Shown here piece by piece: positions 8,129 to 16,203 of a stretch of 64,000 nt of DNA. Origin of the DNA: Candidatus Binatia bacterium (GTDB taxonomy: Bacteria; Desulfobacterota; Binatia; HRBIN30); NCBI GenBank assembly GCA_026004215.1, contig BPIR01000001.1, positions 1,607,860 through 1,671,859 on the forward strand. Reading direction: 5' to 3'. Within the stretch, counting starts at the first letter, position 1, and every line of letters begins with the position of its first letter. The position numbers were made by a program, and so were the translations under genes. The notes below the pieces were generated by a model, which made no database searches, was not told where the DNA came from, and saw nothing but the letters and a program-made list of their open reading frames with translations.

Positions 8129-9463
8129 GTGACACTTGTCGCGAGCGCAAGAGACAGTTTCGAGGCAGATTCCGCCAGGCGGATTGCCGACCGATTGCCC
8201 ATTGCGGGAATTGCATTTGCGGTAGTCATCGGCATCGCCTGGATTTTCGAGCACATAAATTTCCCGGAGCGAGACCGCTACTACGCTTTGTTCTACGGTA
8301 TCGAGCTCGCCCTCATCGCGGCCGCCGTGTGGCGGATTCGCAATCCCCGCCTGCGGAAGCGAGTGAGAGCCATCGCCTCCGCCTGTACGGTCGGCTTGGT
8401 CGTCCTCGTCACGGGCTATCACATCGCCGTTAGATCCACTGGCGACGTGCTCGCGCTGGCACTCTTGTACATTCTCGTGGGCACTATGGTTGCGCTTCCT
8501 TGGGGGGCGCGTGGCCAAATACCGGTATCTATCGCAGCGGTTTCGGGGTTCCTTCTGACCATTGCGCTTGGGGCCCAACCTCTGGTTCCCATCGCCATGC
8601 ACGCACTCGGACTTTCGGCGATGGCGTTGCTCACCATCTTGGGGGCGGCGTTTTTGGAGCACCAGCGCTGGGCGCTCTTCCAACAGGCGGCTGAACTCCG
8701 GCGAACAAATGCGGCCCTTGCTAAAGCCAACAAGGATCTCGAGCGAGCGAACGCAATCAAAAACGAGTTCCTTGCCAGCGTTTCCCACGAGTTGCGCACG
8801 CCCCTCAACATCATCATGGGCTATGTGGATTTGCTCGCCGAAGGCGCCTTTGGCCGGCTGCCCGACGAGGCCTCGGAGATTGTCGAGCGACTCACGCGGA
8901 CGTCACGCAATCTGGTCTTCTTGGTCAGCGACTTGCTCGATCTTTCGCGCATCGAAGCGGGCAAACTGGTGGTTCAGCTTACCGAGGTGGAACTCGATCC
9001 AATCTTCGAGGAAATGCGGCACTATGCTCTGGCCCGCTTACAAGGAAGGCCAGTAGAATTTCAGGTCGAGGGACGGCCGGGGCTCACAGTTCGGGCCGAC
9101 CCCAATCGCCTACAACAGATTCTCCTGAACCTGGTATCCAACGCTACCAAGTTTACCCAGCGTGGCACGATTCGTTTGTCCGCCGCTTCTGTGAACGACG
9201 GTTGCGTAGATATCATCGTAAAAGACACTGGAGTCGGCATCCCACCGGAAGAGATCCCCAGACTGTTCGAACCTTTTCGGCAAAGCGCCGCTGGCCGAGA
9301 AGCGGGCGGTGTCGGCATCGGGCTAGCGCTCTCTGCACGCCTGGCCGAAGCCATGGGCGGCCAAATCTTGGTGCAAAGCGAGCTGCACAAAGGCTCGACC
9401 TTTACTGTCCGTTTGCCTGGTGGCGGTGGTCGAGCCGAACCTGCTGCTGCCGTACGAGCTTGA
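8129..9463 (+). CDS. membrane sensor histidine kinase (orphan)
   Basis: A 444-aa kinase starting at GTG. Residues ~22-190 hold about six hydrophobic segments (for example IAGIAFAVVIGIAWIFE and ALALLYILVGTMVAL), forming a membrane sensor without a large periplasmic loop. A coiled region (~200-215) leads to the HisKA domain with phospho-acceptor H220 in SHELRTPLN. The HATPase_c domain follows: N-box LLNLVSNATKFT, G1 KDTGVGIP, G2 GGVGIGLALS. No response regulator is adjacent, so its partner lies elsewhere. The TATAAA box 12 nt before the start suggests a near-leaderless transcript. Confidence 0.9.
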   Translation: MTLVASARDSFEADSARRIADRLPIAGIAFAVVIGIAWIFEHINFPERDRYYALFYGIELALIAAAVWRIRNPRLRKRVRAIASACTVGLVVLVTGYHIAVRSTGDVLALALLYILVGTMVALPWGARGQIPVSIAAVSGFLLTIALGAQPLVPIAMHALGLSAMALLTILGAAFLEHQRWALFQQAAELRRTNAALAKANKDLERANAIKNEFLASVSHELRTPLNIIMGYVDLLAEGAFGRLPDEASEIVERLTRTSRNLVFLVSDLLDLSRIEAGKLVVQLTEVELDPIFEEMRHYALARLQGRPVEFQVEGRPGLTVRADPNRLQQILLNLVSNATKFTQRGTIRLSAASVNDGCVDIIVKDTGVGIPPEEIPRLFEPFRQSAAGREAGGVGIGLALSARLAEAMGGQILVQSELHKGSTFTVRLPGGGGRAEPAAAVRA

Positions 9464-9536
9464 ACCCCACTTACCCAGGGGAATGCTTCTTCCCCCCCGT
9501 CCTCGGATCACGGCTCTCCCACAGCCCCCGCACGAA

Positions 9537-9743
9537 TTATTTGAGTGAAACGATGGTTTTCCGCCCTTGCGTTTGAAACTGCACTTTGTCTTCGCGGGCC
9601 AGCCAACCGATGGCGGCATAAAACCGGTCCGAGCTCATCTTGAGCTTTCGCTTCATCGTATCCGTTGAAGTCGGGCCATTGGCGTCCAAATACCGCCACA
9701 CTTCTCCGGCCGCTGAACCAATATCGTGTAACGTGCTGTTCAT
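9537..9743 (-). CDS. small winged-helix protein (DUF2582-like)
   Basis: A 68-aa protein that looks like a single winged helix-turn-helix: VWRYLDANGPTSTDTMKRKL, then MSSDRFYAAIGWLAREDKV, ending QTQGRKTIVSLK. The ATG at 9743 is preceded by a strong AGGAGG, so the ORF extension to 9815 is not used. Proteins of this type (DUF2582 family) are short and of unknown function, probably DNA-binding. It is convergent with the kinase gene and lies downstream of the CBS gene on the same strand. Confidence 0.75.
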   Translation of the reverse strand: MNSTLHDIGSAAGEVWRYLDANGPTSTDTMKRKLKMSSDRFYAAIGWLAREDKVQFQTQGRKTIVSLK

Positions 9744-9842
9744 CTTACCTCCTCGTGGGACCAACGAACCGGCCGCCGCCGGTTCTTCTCTGGTCGAACT
9801 GGAGCGGCAGTGCAAGTATTAGCGGAGCGAGCTGCTGCGTCT

Positions 9843-10295
9843 TCAGGCCACACGGGCACAAGCCCCAACCGCTCCCACCTCTTCGTCCTCCACAACGTTA
9901 TCCGCCAAGGCCCCCAACAGATCCGAACGCGTCAGGATACCGACGAGGCGGGATCCCTCCACGACCGGCAGGCAGCCAATGCGCTCTCGTCGCATCAGTC
10001 GCGCCGCATACACAATGGGATCGTCGGGCCGCACGGTCAGGACATGAGGCGTCATCACCATTTCCACCGTCAGCCCGCCCAGGTCCAAGGGACTGCGCAT
10101 TCGACCCGCAACTTCGCTAGCCGACTGCAACGCGTCGCGAAGGTCCTTCTTCGTCAGCAGCCCAACAAGCTTTCCCTCGACCACCACAGGGAGCTGGTCA
10201 ATGCGATGCGTCTCGATCAGCTCGAGAGCGCGCACCGCCGGATCGAGTGGAGGTACGGTAATGACCTGCGTGGTCATATAGTCACGAACGCACAT
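9843..10295 (-). CDS. two-CBS-domain protein
   Basis: A ~150-aa protein made almost entirely of a tandem CBS pair (Bateman module). The first repeat runs from VRDYMTTQVITVPPLDPAVR through DQLPVVVEGKLVGLLTKKDL; the second from VEMVMTPHVLTVRPDDPIVY through GCLPVVEGSRLVGILTRSDL. Such modules bind adenosine nucleotides and act as energy sensors or regulators. No enzymatic domain is attached. The ATG at 10295 has AAAGGAG about 8 nt upstream, so the longer ORF from 10352 is unlikely. The acidic tail is EDEEVGAVG. Confidence 0.88.
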   Translation of the reverse strand: MCVRDYMTTQVITVPPLDPAVRALELIETHRIDQLPVVVEGKLVGLLTKKDLRDALQSASEVAGRMRSPLDLGGLTVEMVMTPHVLTVRPDDPIVYAARLMRRERIGCLPVVEGSRLVGILTRSDLLGALADNVVEDEEVGAVGACARVA

Positions 10296-10629
10296 GGGAA
10301 ACTCCTTTGCACCCTCCAGCCCGCAAGAACTCTGCCAACACTCGAGGGCCAAATCGGATTGTAGTCCGACGGGGTCGCGTGCCAGTGCTGCAAAAAATGG
10401 ATCACCATCCAGCCTAAGCTTTGTGCATTCTGGCTAGCCCACAGGGCTGCTGGGGATGGCAAATTTGAAAATTTGCCATCCCCAACGAAAACGGGAACAT
10501 TCGGCGGTGGTTGCTTCTTCCTTTCGCCAACAGGCTTGCACCATCCCGTCGAGCCCACGAAAGAATCAAGATGACAAAGCGCCAGGGAGGGGGTAAGCTC
10601 TCAAGGTGACTAGGAGGTTTCGGCTAGGT
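10296..10629. other. divergent intergenic region with a long perfect palindrome
   Basis: This 334-nt stretch lies between the CBS gene (minus) and a small secreted-protein gene (plus). It must hold promoters for both. No convincing gene is present. Its one clear feature is the perfect inverted repeat at 10451-10484. Confidence 0.6.
10451..10484. repeat. perfect inverted repeat, 16-nt arms
   Basis: The arm TGGGGATGGCAAATTT at 10451-10466 is followed by GA and its exact reverse complement at 10469-10484. It lies in the intergenic space between divergent genes. With a two-base spacer it could be a cruciform, a dimeric-regulator operator or a mobile short palindrome. No T-run follows on either strand, so it is not a classical terminator. 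Confidence 0.85.
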
Positions 10630-10986
10630 ATGACCATCCGTGGACCCGTCTTCCGTGCATGGACACTGGCTCTGTTACTTTCGGGGGCAGTTTCGGTTCG
10701 ACCATTATCGGCGGCCGAACAGAATCCCCAACTGGAGGTCGGCCCCCCTCGCCCTGCCCAGGATCTCGGGATTACCTTGGTGACCTCGTTGGTCAATAGC
10801 GTCTATGTACCCGCCCGTCTCGCACTCACAACAGCCGCCGCCATTGTCGGAGGATTTGTGGGGTTGGTGAACGGGGGCAATCTCGATGCTGCGGCGGCGA
10901 TCTGGCAAACCGCTGACGGGGATGCCTTTGTCACGCCTTCCATGATCGAGCAGCGTCGCTGGCCCCGGTTGGGACCTCGTCGTTGA
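10630..10986 (+). CDS. small secreted or membrane protein of unknown function
   Basis: A ~118-aa protein with a signal peptide (AWTLALLLSGAVSVRPLSAAEQ) and a Gly/Ala-rich hydrophobic stretch (LTTAAAIVGGFVGLVNGGN), followed by DAAAAIWQTADGDAFVTPSMI. That last pattern (GGN, then A-IW, then ...FVTP) recurs in small uncharacterised proteins of deltaproteobacterial-type genomes, from memory of such sequences. I place the start at the ATG 10630, with AGGAGG ~12 nt upstream; a GTG at 10606 is in frame. Function unknown; a glycine-zipper inner-membrane protein is a guess. Confidence 0.6.
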   Translation: MTIRGPVFRAWTLALLLSGAVSVRPLSAAEQNPQLEVGPPRPAQDLGITLVTSLVNSVYVPARLALTTAAAIVGGFVGLVNGGNLDAAAAIWQTADGDAFVTPSMIEQRRWPRLGPRR

Positions 10987-11120
10987 GCTCGGCAATCTTT
11001 GCCCACCAACTCCCCAGCCGTTGTTCCATTTCCCGGACCGCTTGCGTTTAAAGGAACGAATCCGCGGTCCAAGTCGAGCTTTTTAAGCGGTGGGAAGTAG
11101 AGGAGGGGAGGAACCGAACG

Positions 11121-13265
11121 ATGACCAACGATCTGCGAACCGACGGCGAGCGAGACATGCTCCAAGCCGTTGCCGATTTAGAGCATCGTCTGCCCGCAAG
11201 GCTGCGCGACCTGGCTTGGCTAGCCATGAATTATCGGTGGTCCTGGCATCCTGATGGGCCAGATCTCTTCCGATCGATAGATCCAGAACTCTGGGACGCC
11301 CTCAAAGAAAATCCCCGCGATTTGCTCTGTCTTGCCCCATACTTTCGGCTCCAGGAACTCGCGAACAACGAGCAGTTCCTTCGCCGTCTCAGCTCCGTTG
11401 TGACCGAGTGCCGGCAAGACCTAGCGCGCCCTCCGTTTGCGGGTTTCACGATGGATCGGCCTGTGGCCTACTTTTGCGCCGAATTTGGCTTCCATCCGTC
11501 TGTCCCCATTTACAGCGGCGGCCTCGGGGTGTTGGCCGGTGATATTCTGAAGGCGGCTTCCGATTTAGGCATTCCGCTCGTCGGAGTGGGTTTGTTTTAC
11601 CGCCAGGGGTATTTCCACCAGCGGCTCGACAGTTGGGGCTGGCAACACGAGTACTGGGTGGACCTGAGCTTTCGGCGCCTACCCGCCGTGCTGGTTACGG
11701 ATGATCACGGGCAGCCGCGAACCGTCCAAGTGCCCATCAACGGGCGAACTGTGACCGCACAGATTTGGCGCGTGGATGTTGGACGCACGCGGCTTTATTT
11801 GCTGGACACGGACCACGACGGCAACGATCCCATCGACCGCTGGATCACCGCACGTTTGTATGTCGCCGATCGCATGCTTCGCCTCGCGCAGTACGCCGTG
11901 CTGGGCGCCGGCGGTGTCCGCGCTCTCGATGCCATGGGAATCACGCCTGCCGTGATTCACCTGAACGAAGGCCATGCCGCCCTGGCAACCTTCGAGCGCT
12001 TGCGCCAGCGGCTCGAACGCGGCAAGCCGCTCGATGCCGCGCTGGCGGAGGTTCGAAGCCAAGCCGTGTTCACCACCCACACTCCGGTACCCGCCGGCAA
12101 CGAGGGCTACCATGAAGAAGAATGGGCCCGAGTTCTCGGACAGTACCTCGACACCCTCGGTATCCCCCGGCAAACCTTTTTTGACCTCGGGAGGGTAACC
12201 CCCGGAAACACCCACGAAGCGGTGAACATTACTCCGTTGGCACTCCGCACGACGAAGCTGGCTATCGGAGTTTCGCGCAAGCATGGCGGCGTATCCCGCG
12301 CGCTGTGGCACCCGCTGTGGCCGGATCGCCCCGTGGACGAAGTCCCCATTCGCCACGTCACCAACGGCGTACACGTCCCGTCGTGGATCGGGCCACAAAT
12401 GCAGTCGCTGTTCCGCAAGTACTTGGGACCCAAGTGGATCGAACACCTGGACGACCCAGGATTTCTCGACGCGATCGAGACGTTTCCTGACGAGGAGCTT
12501 TGGGCTGCCCGCAATGCCCAGCGCAAGCTGTTGGTGGATTACGTGCGCGCAAAATCCGTGCGCGACCGCCTGAGCCGCGGCGAAGATGCTGACTACGTCC
12601 GCGCGGCATGGGAAACGTTTTCACCGCAAGCGCTCACCATCGGCTTTGCACGGCGCGTGGCGGGCTACAAGCGGCTGTATTTGCTCGCTCGACTGACCGA
12701 CAACGGAATTTTGGAGCGGCTGCGCGATACCGCCACGCCCTTCCAACTCGTCCTGGCCGGAAAAGCTCATCCGGCTGACCACGAAGCGAAGGAAGATCTG
12801 CGGAACCGTTTTCAGCTCAAGCATTCCCCAGAGGTGAGCAAGCGTGTCGTGTTCCTGGAAGATTACGATTTGGCGTTAGCTCGAGTTCTCGTTTGGGGCG
12901 TAGACCTTTGGCTGAATCTACCCCGCCCGCCCCTCGAAGCCAGCGGCACAAGTGGAATGAAAGTAGCGCTCAACGGCGGCTTGAACCTCAGCGTGCTGGA
13001 TGGATGGTGGGATGAGGCTTTCGACGGCGAGAACGGTTGGGCCATCCGCTCGCCGGAAGGCGACGCCCACACGCAAGACGAACACGATGCCCGTGCCCTC
13101 GCCGAGCTCTTGCAAAATGAAGTCATCCCGTTGTTTTACGAGCGCAACTCGGAAGGCCTACCGCAACGGTGGCTCGCGAAGGTCAAGCGATCCTTGCGCA
13201 CTCTAGTGGGACGCTTCAGTGCAACACGGATGCTGCGCGAGTACGTGAGTTTGCTTTACACCTGA
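11121..13265 (+). CDS. glgP: alpha-glucan (glycogen/maltodextrin) phosphorylase, DUF3417 type
   Basis: A 714-aa GT35 enzyme that releases glucose-1-phosphate from the non-reducing ends of alpha-1,4-glucans. The N-terminus (LAWLAMNYRWSWHPDGPDLF) is the DUF3417 block typical of the short bacterial/archaeal subgroup. AYFCAEFGFHPSVPIYSGGLG and GVGLFYRQGYF are core signatures. The PLP lysine is K614 in GTSGMKVALNGG. The ATG has GAGGAGGGGAGG upstream. The gene is monocistronic by position. With the malQ gene at ~17 kb it gives a complete route from glycogen to glucose and glucose-1-phosphate. Confidence 0.93.
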   Translation: MTNDLRTDGERDMLQAVADLEHRLPARLRDLAWLAMNYRWSWHPDGPDLFRSIDPELWDALKENPRDLLCLAPYFRLQELANNEQFLRRLSSVVTECRQDLARPPFAGFTMDRPVAYFCAEFGFHPSVPIYSGGLGVLAGDILKAASDLGIPLVGVGLFYRQGYFHQRLDSWGWQHEYWVDLSFRRLPAVLVTDDHGQPRTVQVPINGRTVTAQIWRVDVGRTRLYLLDTDHDGNDPIDRWITARLYVADRMLRLAQYAVLGAGGVRALDAMGITPAVIHLNEGHAALATFERLRQRLERGKPLDAALAEVRSQAVFTTHTPVPAGNEGYHEEEWARVLGQYLDTLGIPRQTFFDLGRVTPGNTHEAVNITPLALRTTKLAIGVSRKHGGVSRALWHPLWPDRPVDEVPIRHVTNGVHVPSWIGPQMQSLFRKYLGPKWIEHLDDPGFLDAIETFPDEELWAARNAQRKLLVDYVRAKSVRDRLSRGEDADYVRAAWETFSPQALTIGFARRVAGYKRLYLLARLTDNGILERLRDTATPFQLVLAGKAHPADHEAKEDLRNRFQLKHSPEVSKRVVFLEDYDLALARVLVWGVDLWLNLPRPPLEASGTSGMKVALNGGLNLSVLDGWWDEAFDGENGWAIRSPEGDAHTQDEHDARALAELLQNEVIPLFYERNSEGLPQRWLAKVKRSLRTLVGRFSATRMLREYVSLLYT

Positions 13266-13303
13266 GCAACCAAGCGCCCATCCCACGGTAACACTTCTCT
13301 GCG

Positions 13304-13918
13304 TCAATCGCGGGCGAGCCGCCGCAGGTCCCCGCACAGCCGATCCAGGGATTGGCTGTCCAGCCCAGAGTAGTATCCGCGAATCTGCAGATCCCCATCT
13401 ACGAGCACGAACTTTTCACTGTGCACGATGGGCTCATCTGGACTCCCGCCCACCTCCTGCACCGCCAGGCGGAATCCTTTGGTGACCAATTCGTAAACAG
13501 TCGCTCGGTCCCCGGTCACAAAGGACCAGTTCTCGTCCGCCGCTCCCCGTTGTTCCGCATAAGCCCGCAGCACCTCCGGCGTATCATGCGCAGGATCCAC
13601 GCTGACGGAAAGTACACGCGCACGCCTGGCTCCTGGGCACCGCTCCTTAAAGCGGCGCATCTGCTCTGTAAGCGCCGGGCAGACTCCACGACACCGAGTG
13701 AAGATGAAGTTCGCCACCCATGGCCGCCCGCGCAGGCTTGCTGCCGCTACTGGCTTGCCGTCTTGACCCAGAAGGGAAAATTCCGGCACACGACTGAAAA
13801 TCGGCAGTGGTGGACGAAGCCACTCGGAGAGGCGCCGGACCGCCGCCGCTACCGGCAGTACAACGGAGACGGCGAAGAATGCGAGCGCCAACCCTCTTTG
13901 CCAGCGGGACAGTTTCAC
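13304..13918 (-). CDS. SCO1/SenC family copper chaperone for cytochrome oxidase
   Basis: A 204-aa protein starting at GTG, with an N-terminal membrane anchor (GLALAFFAVSVVLPVAAA) and a thioredoxin-like domain facing the periplasm. The copper ligands are C76 and C80 (TRCRGVCP) and H166 (PIVHSEKFVL). VSVDPAHDTPEVLRAY is the conserved SCO segment. It would deliver copper to the CuA site of cytochrome c oxidase. It is the last gene of a minus-strand operon after ctaA and ctaB, which matches its role. Confidence 0.92.
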   Translation of the reverse strand: MKLSRWQRGLALAFFAVSVVLPVAAAVRRLSEWLRPPLPIFSRVPEFSLLGQDGKPVAAASLRGRPWVANFIFTRCRGVCPALTEQMRRFKERCPGARRARVLSVSVDPAHDTPEVLRAYAEQRGAADENWSFVTGDRATVYELVTKGFRLAVQEVGGSPDEPIVHSEKFVLVDGDLQIRGYYSGLDSQSLDRLCGDLRRLARD

Positions 13919-13985
13919 GGCTGGTTAGGTTACCGACTTAGAAACTCCGGCACGGCGACGGCCGGACTTCGTCTCCTTTGTTTTG

Positions 13986-14903
13986 CTATTGCAGAGGCCA
14001 CTGCCGGTCGAACGCCATCAAGCCAAGCACCAAAGGAAGGTAGAGCAAAGACGCGAACAACAATACCCGCGCGCGACTTGCGCTTTTCTCCCGCGCAAAC
14101 GCGATACTTGCGGCGACAAACGCCATCCCTGCGAGAACCGTCACCACAAAGTACCACCTCCCTGCCAGGCCTAACGCCGTGGGTAACAATGCCACCAATG
14201 CCAGCGCCACCGTATGAAGCACCGCTTGGCGGCCTGTCGCTTCCGCTCCGCCGGGAGTGAGCGGCAAAACTTTCAACCCGGCCGCCGCGTAGTCGTCCCG
14301 GTACAACTGGGCAATCGCCAAGGAGTGGGGCAACTGCCACAAGAAGAGTATGGTAAACAGAACGCCCGCTTCGACGCCGACGCGGCCCGAAGCTGCCGCC
14401 CACCCAGCCACCGGCGGCAGCGCTCCCGGAATCGCCCCGGCAACGGTGCACAAAGGCGAGCGCCGCTTCAGGGGTGTGTACACTAGCAAATACGTCGCAA
14501 TCGTCAGTGCGGTAATTGCAGCCGGCAACCAGCCCACCGCCGCCCAAAGGTACGCGACCCCCAAAACGCTCATCGTCGCACCATAAGCCGTTGCTTCCAA
14601 AACCGAAAGGCGCCCGTCCGGCAACGGGCGGTGACAAGTTCGCGGCATCAGCCCATCGGTCTGTCGCTCCATCACTTGGTTCAACGCCAGCGAACCAGTG
14701 GCCGCTAACGCAGTCCCTAAGATTGTGGGCCATAACAAGACGAGGTCGCTCGCCCGTTCCGCGCCGAGGTAATAACCGACCGCTGTGGTCACGAGGACCA
14801 GCGACACGAGGCGCGGCTTACCCAGTTCCACATAATCCAACACGCGTCGGGCCGCGCGCACACCCCAAATTTCGGCAGCCCGCGACGGGGGAATCAGGTC
14901 CAT
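13986..14903 (-). CDS. ctaB: protoheme IX farnesyltransferase (heme O synthase)
   Basis: A ~305-aa UbiA-family membrane enzyme that attaches a farnesyl group to heme B. The active-site motif is NQVMERQTDGLMPRTCHRP (N75, E79, D83), a variant of NxxxDxxxD typical of heme O synthases. The second conserved region is KRRSPLCTVAGAIPGALPP and the C-terminal one LWQLPHSLAIAQLYRDDY. About nine membrane segments are visible. The ATG at 14903 overlaps the ctaA stop by 10 nt, so the longer ORF from 15251 is a shadow across ctaA. Confidence 0.93.
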   Translation of the reverse strand: MDLIPPSRAAEIWGVRAARRVLDYVELGKPRLVSLVLVTTAVGYYLGAERASDLVLLWPTILGTALAATGSLALNQVMERQTDGLMPRTCHRPLPDGRLSVLEATAYGATMSVLGVAYLWAAVGWLPAAITALTIATYLLVYTPLKRRSPLCTVAGAIPGALPPVAGWAAASGRVGVEAGVLFTILFLWQLPHSLAIAQLYRDDYAAAGLKVLPLTPGGAEATGRQAVLHTVALALVALLPTALGLAGRWYFVVTVLAGMAFVAASIAFAREKSASRARVLLFASLLYLPLVLGLMAFDRQWPLQ

Positions 14904-15844
14904 GCCTTGCTCGCTCCTGTTTCGGCCCCGTGCCATACCGGCCCGAGCGATGCCGCCCGCACACGGCCCAACCGCAAAGCAAACACTAAGCTTGTGCCCC
15001 AGAGGAGCGTGCCCGTCATGCGGTGCGCCGCCAGCAAGCCCAAACCGACGCCGTAGGGAAGCTGTAAATGCAAGTTCGTAAAATGCCAGAGGTACGCCAT
15101 CAGGCCCAAGCTCAGTTGCAAGCTCACAAGCCCCGCTAGCGCAAACACGGGAATTCGCAATGCTCGGACATCGCGCGCATTGCGCATGACCCACGTGAAG
15201 GCGCACAGGACCAAGGTGGCGACGACGCCCGCCATACCGATGTGTTCCCACAAGGCTTGCCCGCGGTGCGTCACCAGAGCGCCCAAGGCAATTTGCGAAA
15301 ACACCGCCCCCGGCACCAAGATCGCCAGGAGCCCCCCGATCCAGGATGATCTTCCGATCCCCGGGCTAGCCGACAGGCGCTCCCACGTCTCGCTCGTGAC
15401 AACCCACAACGTTACGAGCAATCCAAAGAACGCTTGTGCAAAACAACCGTGGATGATGGCCAGCTCGTGCCGCAGCAACACCACGCGCATGCCGCCGAGC
15501 ACACCCTGTAAGACCACCGCGACTAAAGCGAGGGCACTCAACCATCGCACCCAGGGGCGATCCTCCCAGCGCCAAGCTGCAACCAGTAGGAGAATCGTGA
15601 GAAATCCCACCAGGCTCCCGAGCAAACGATGACTGTGCTCGTACAACACGCCCCCGATCCATTGCGATGGAGGGTACGTGAACATGTTGTAACCGAAGGT
15701 GGTCGGCCAATCCGGCACTGCGAGAGCCGATCCCGTGTTCGTCACGAGTCCGCCCACCATCACTAAGGCCAAGGTGGCGCCTGCAGTGGCCGTGCATACG
15801 GCATGCAACCATCGTTTTTTCTGTAAACGGGCGTTTGGACTCAC
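14894..15844 (-). CDS. ctaA: heme A synthase (COX15/CtaA family)
   Basis: A 316-aa, eight-helix membrane protein that oxidises the heme O methyl group to formyl. Conserved histidines sit in VLYEHSHRLLGSLVG, LAIIHGCFAQAFFG, ALWEHIGMAGV and LAAHRMTGTLLWG. GGLVTNTGSALAVPDWPTTFG is the family N-terminal signature. The start is GTG with GAGGAG upstream. It leads the ctaA-ctaB-sco operon; structural oxidase genes are not in the window. Confidence 0.93.
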   Translation of the reverse strand: MSPNARLQKKRWLHAVCTATAGATLALVMVGGLVTNTGSALAVPDWPTTFGYNMFTYPPSQWIGGVLYEHSHRLLGSLVGFLTILLLVAAWRWEDRPWVRWLSALALVAVVLQGVLGGMRVVLLRHELAIIHGCFAQAFFGLLVTLWVVTSETWERLSASPGIGRSSWIGGLLAILVPGAVFSQIALGALVTHRGQALWEHIGMAGVVATLVLCAFTWVMRNARDVRALRIPVFALAGLVSLQLSLGLMAYLWHFTNLHLQLPYGVGLGLLAAHRMTGTLLWGTSLVFALRLGRVRAASLGPVWHGAETGASKAWT

Positions 15845-16203
15845 GCTCGATCTCCTCGAAGAAAGGCCTGGGAAAACATCGCAAAAGCCGAACGCAAAGA
15901 AAACCCTCGCGCAAACCGACTGCGCTTTTGCAACAACCGTGCATGCCGGCCGCGGTTACGCGCGACAACAGGATCTGTCCCCGCCATTCCATTTCTTGCA
16001 ACGACTGTCCCCACTAACAAACCGGGCATTGCCGAAAACGCGCGGTCCGAACAGCGCTGGTCGTTCTTGCGGCTGCTTGCTTGGCCATGTCCCCGGCAGC
16101 AACGAAAAAGAGCACCCCATCGGAGCCTCGGCGCCCCGTGCGCGAGAATGTTCCCCCGGCATTCATCCCTGGTTCGCGCCCCCGCCCTCCAGGTTGCACC
16201 CTC
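15845..16203. other. intergenic region upstream of ctaA
   Basis: 359 nt between the malQ stop and the ctaA start, both on the minus strand. It should carry the promoter of the heme A operon. I see no convincing gene, RNA or terminator; short ORFs here are Arg/Pro-rich and unlike proteins. Confidence 0.5.

Noticed and set aside
13986..15251. 421-aa ORF as a long heme O synthase
   Set aside because: The N-terminal ~116 residues are a shadow of ctaA; the ATG at 14903 fits family length and overlaps the ctaA stop by 10 nt.
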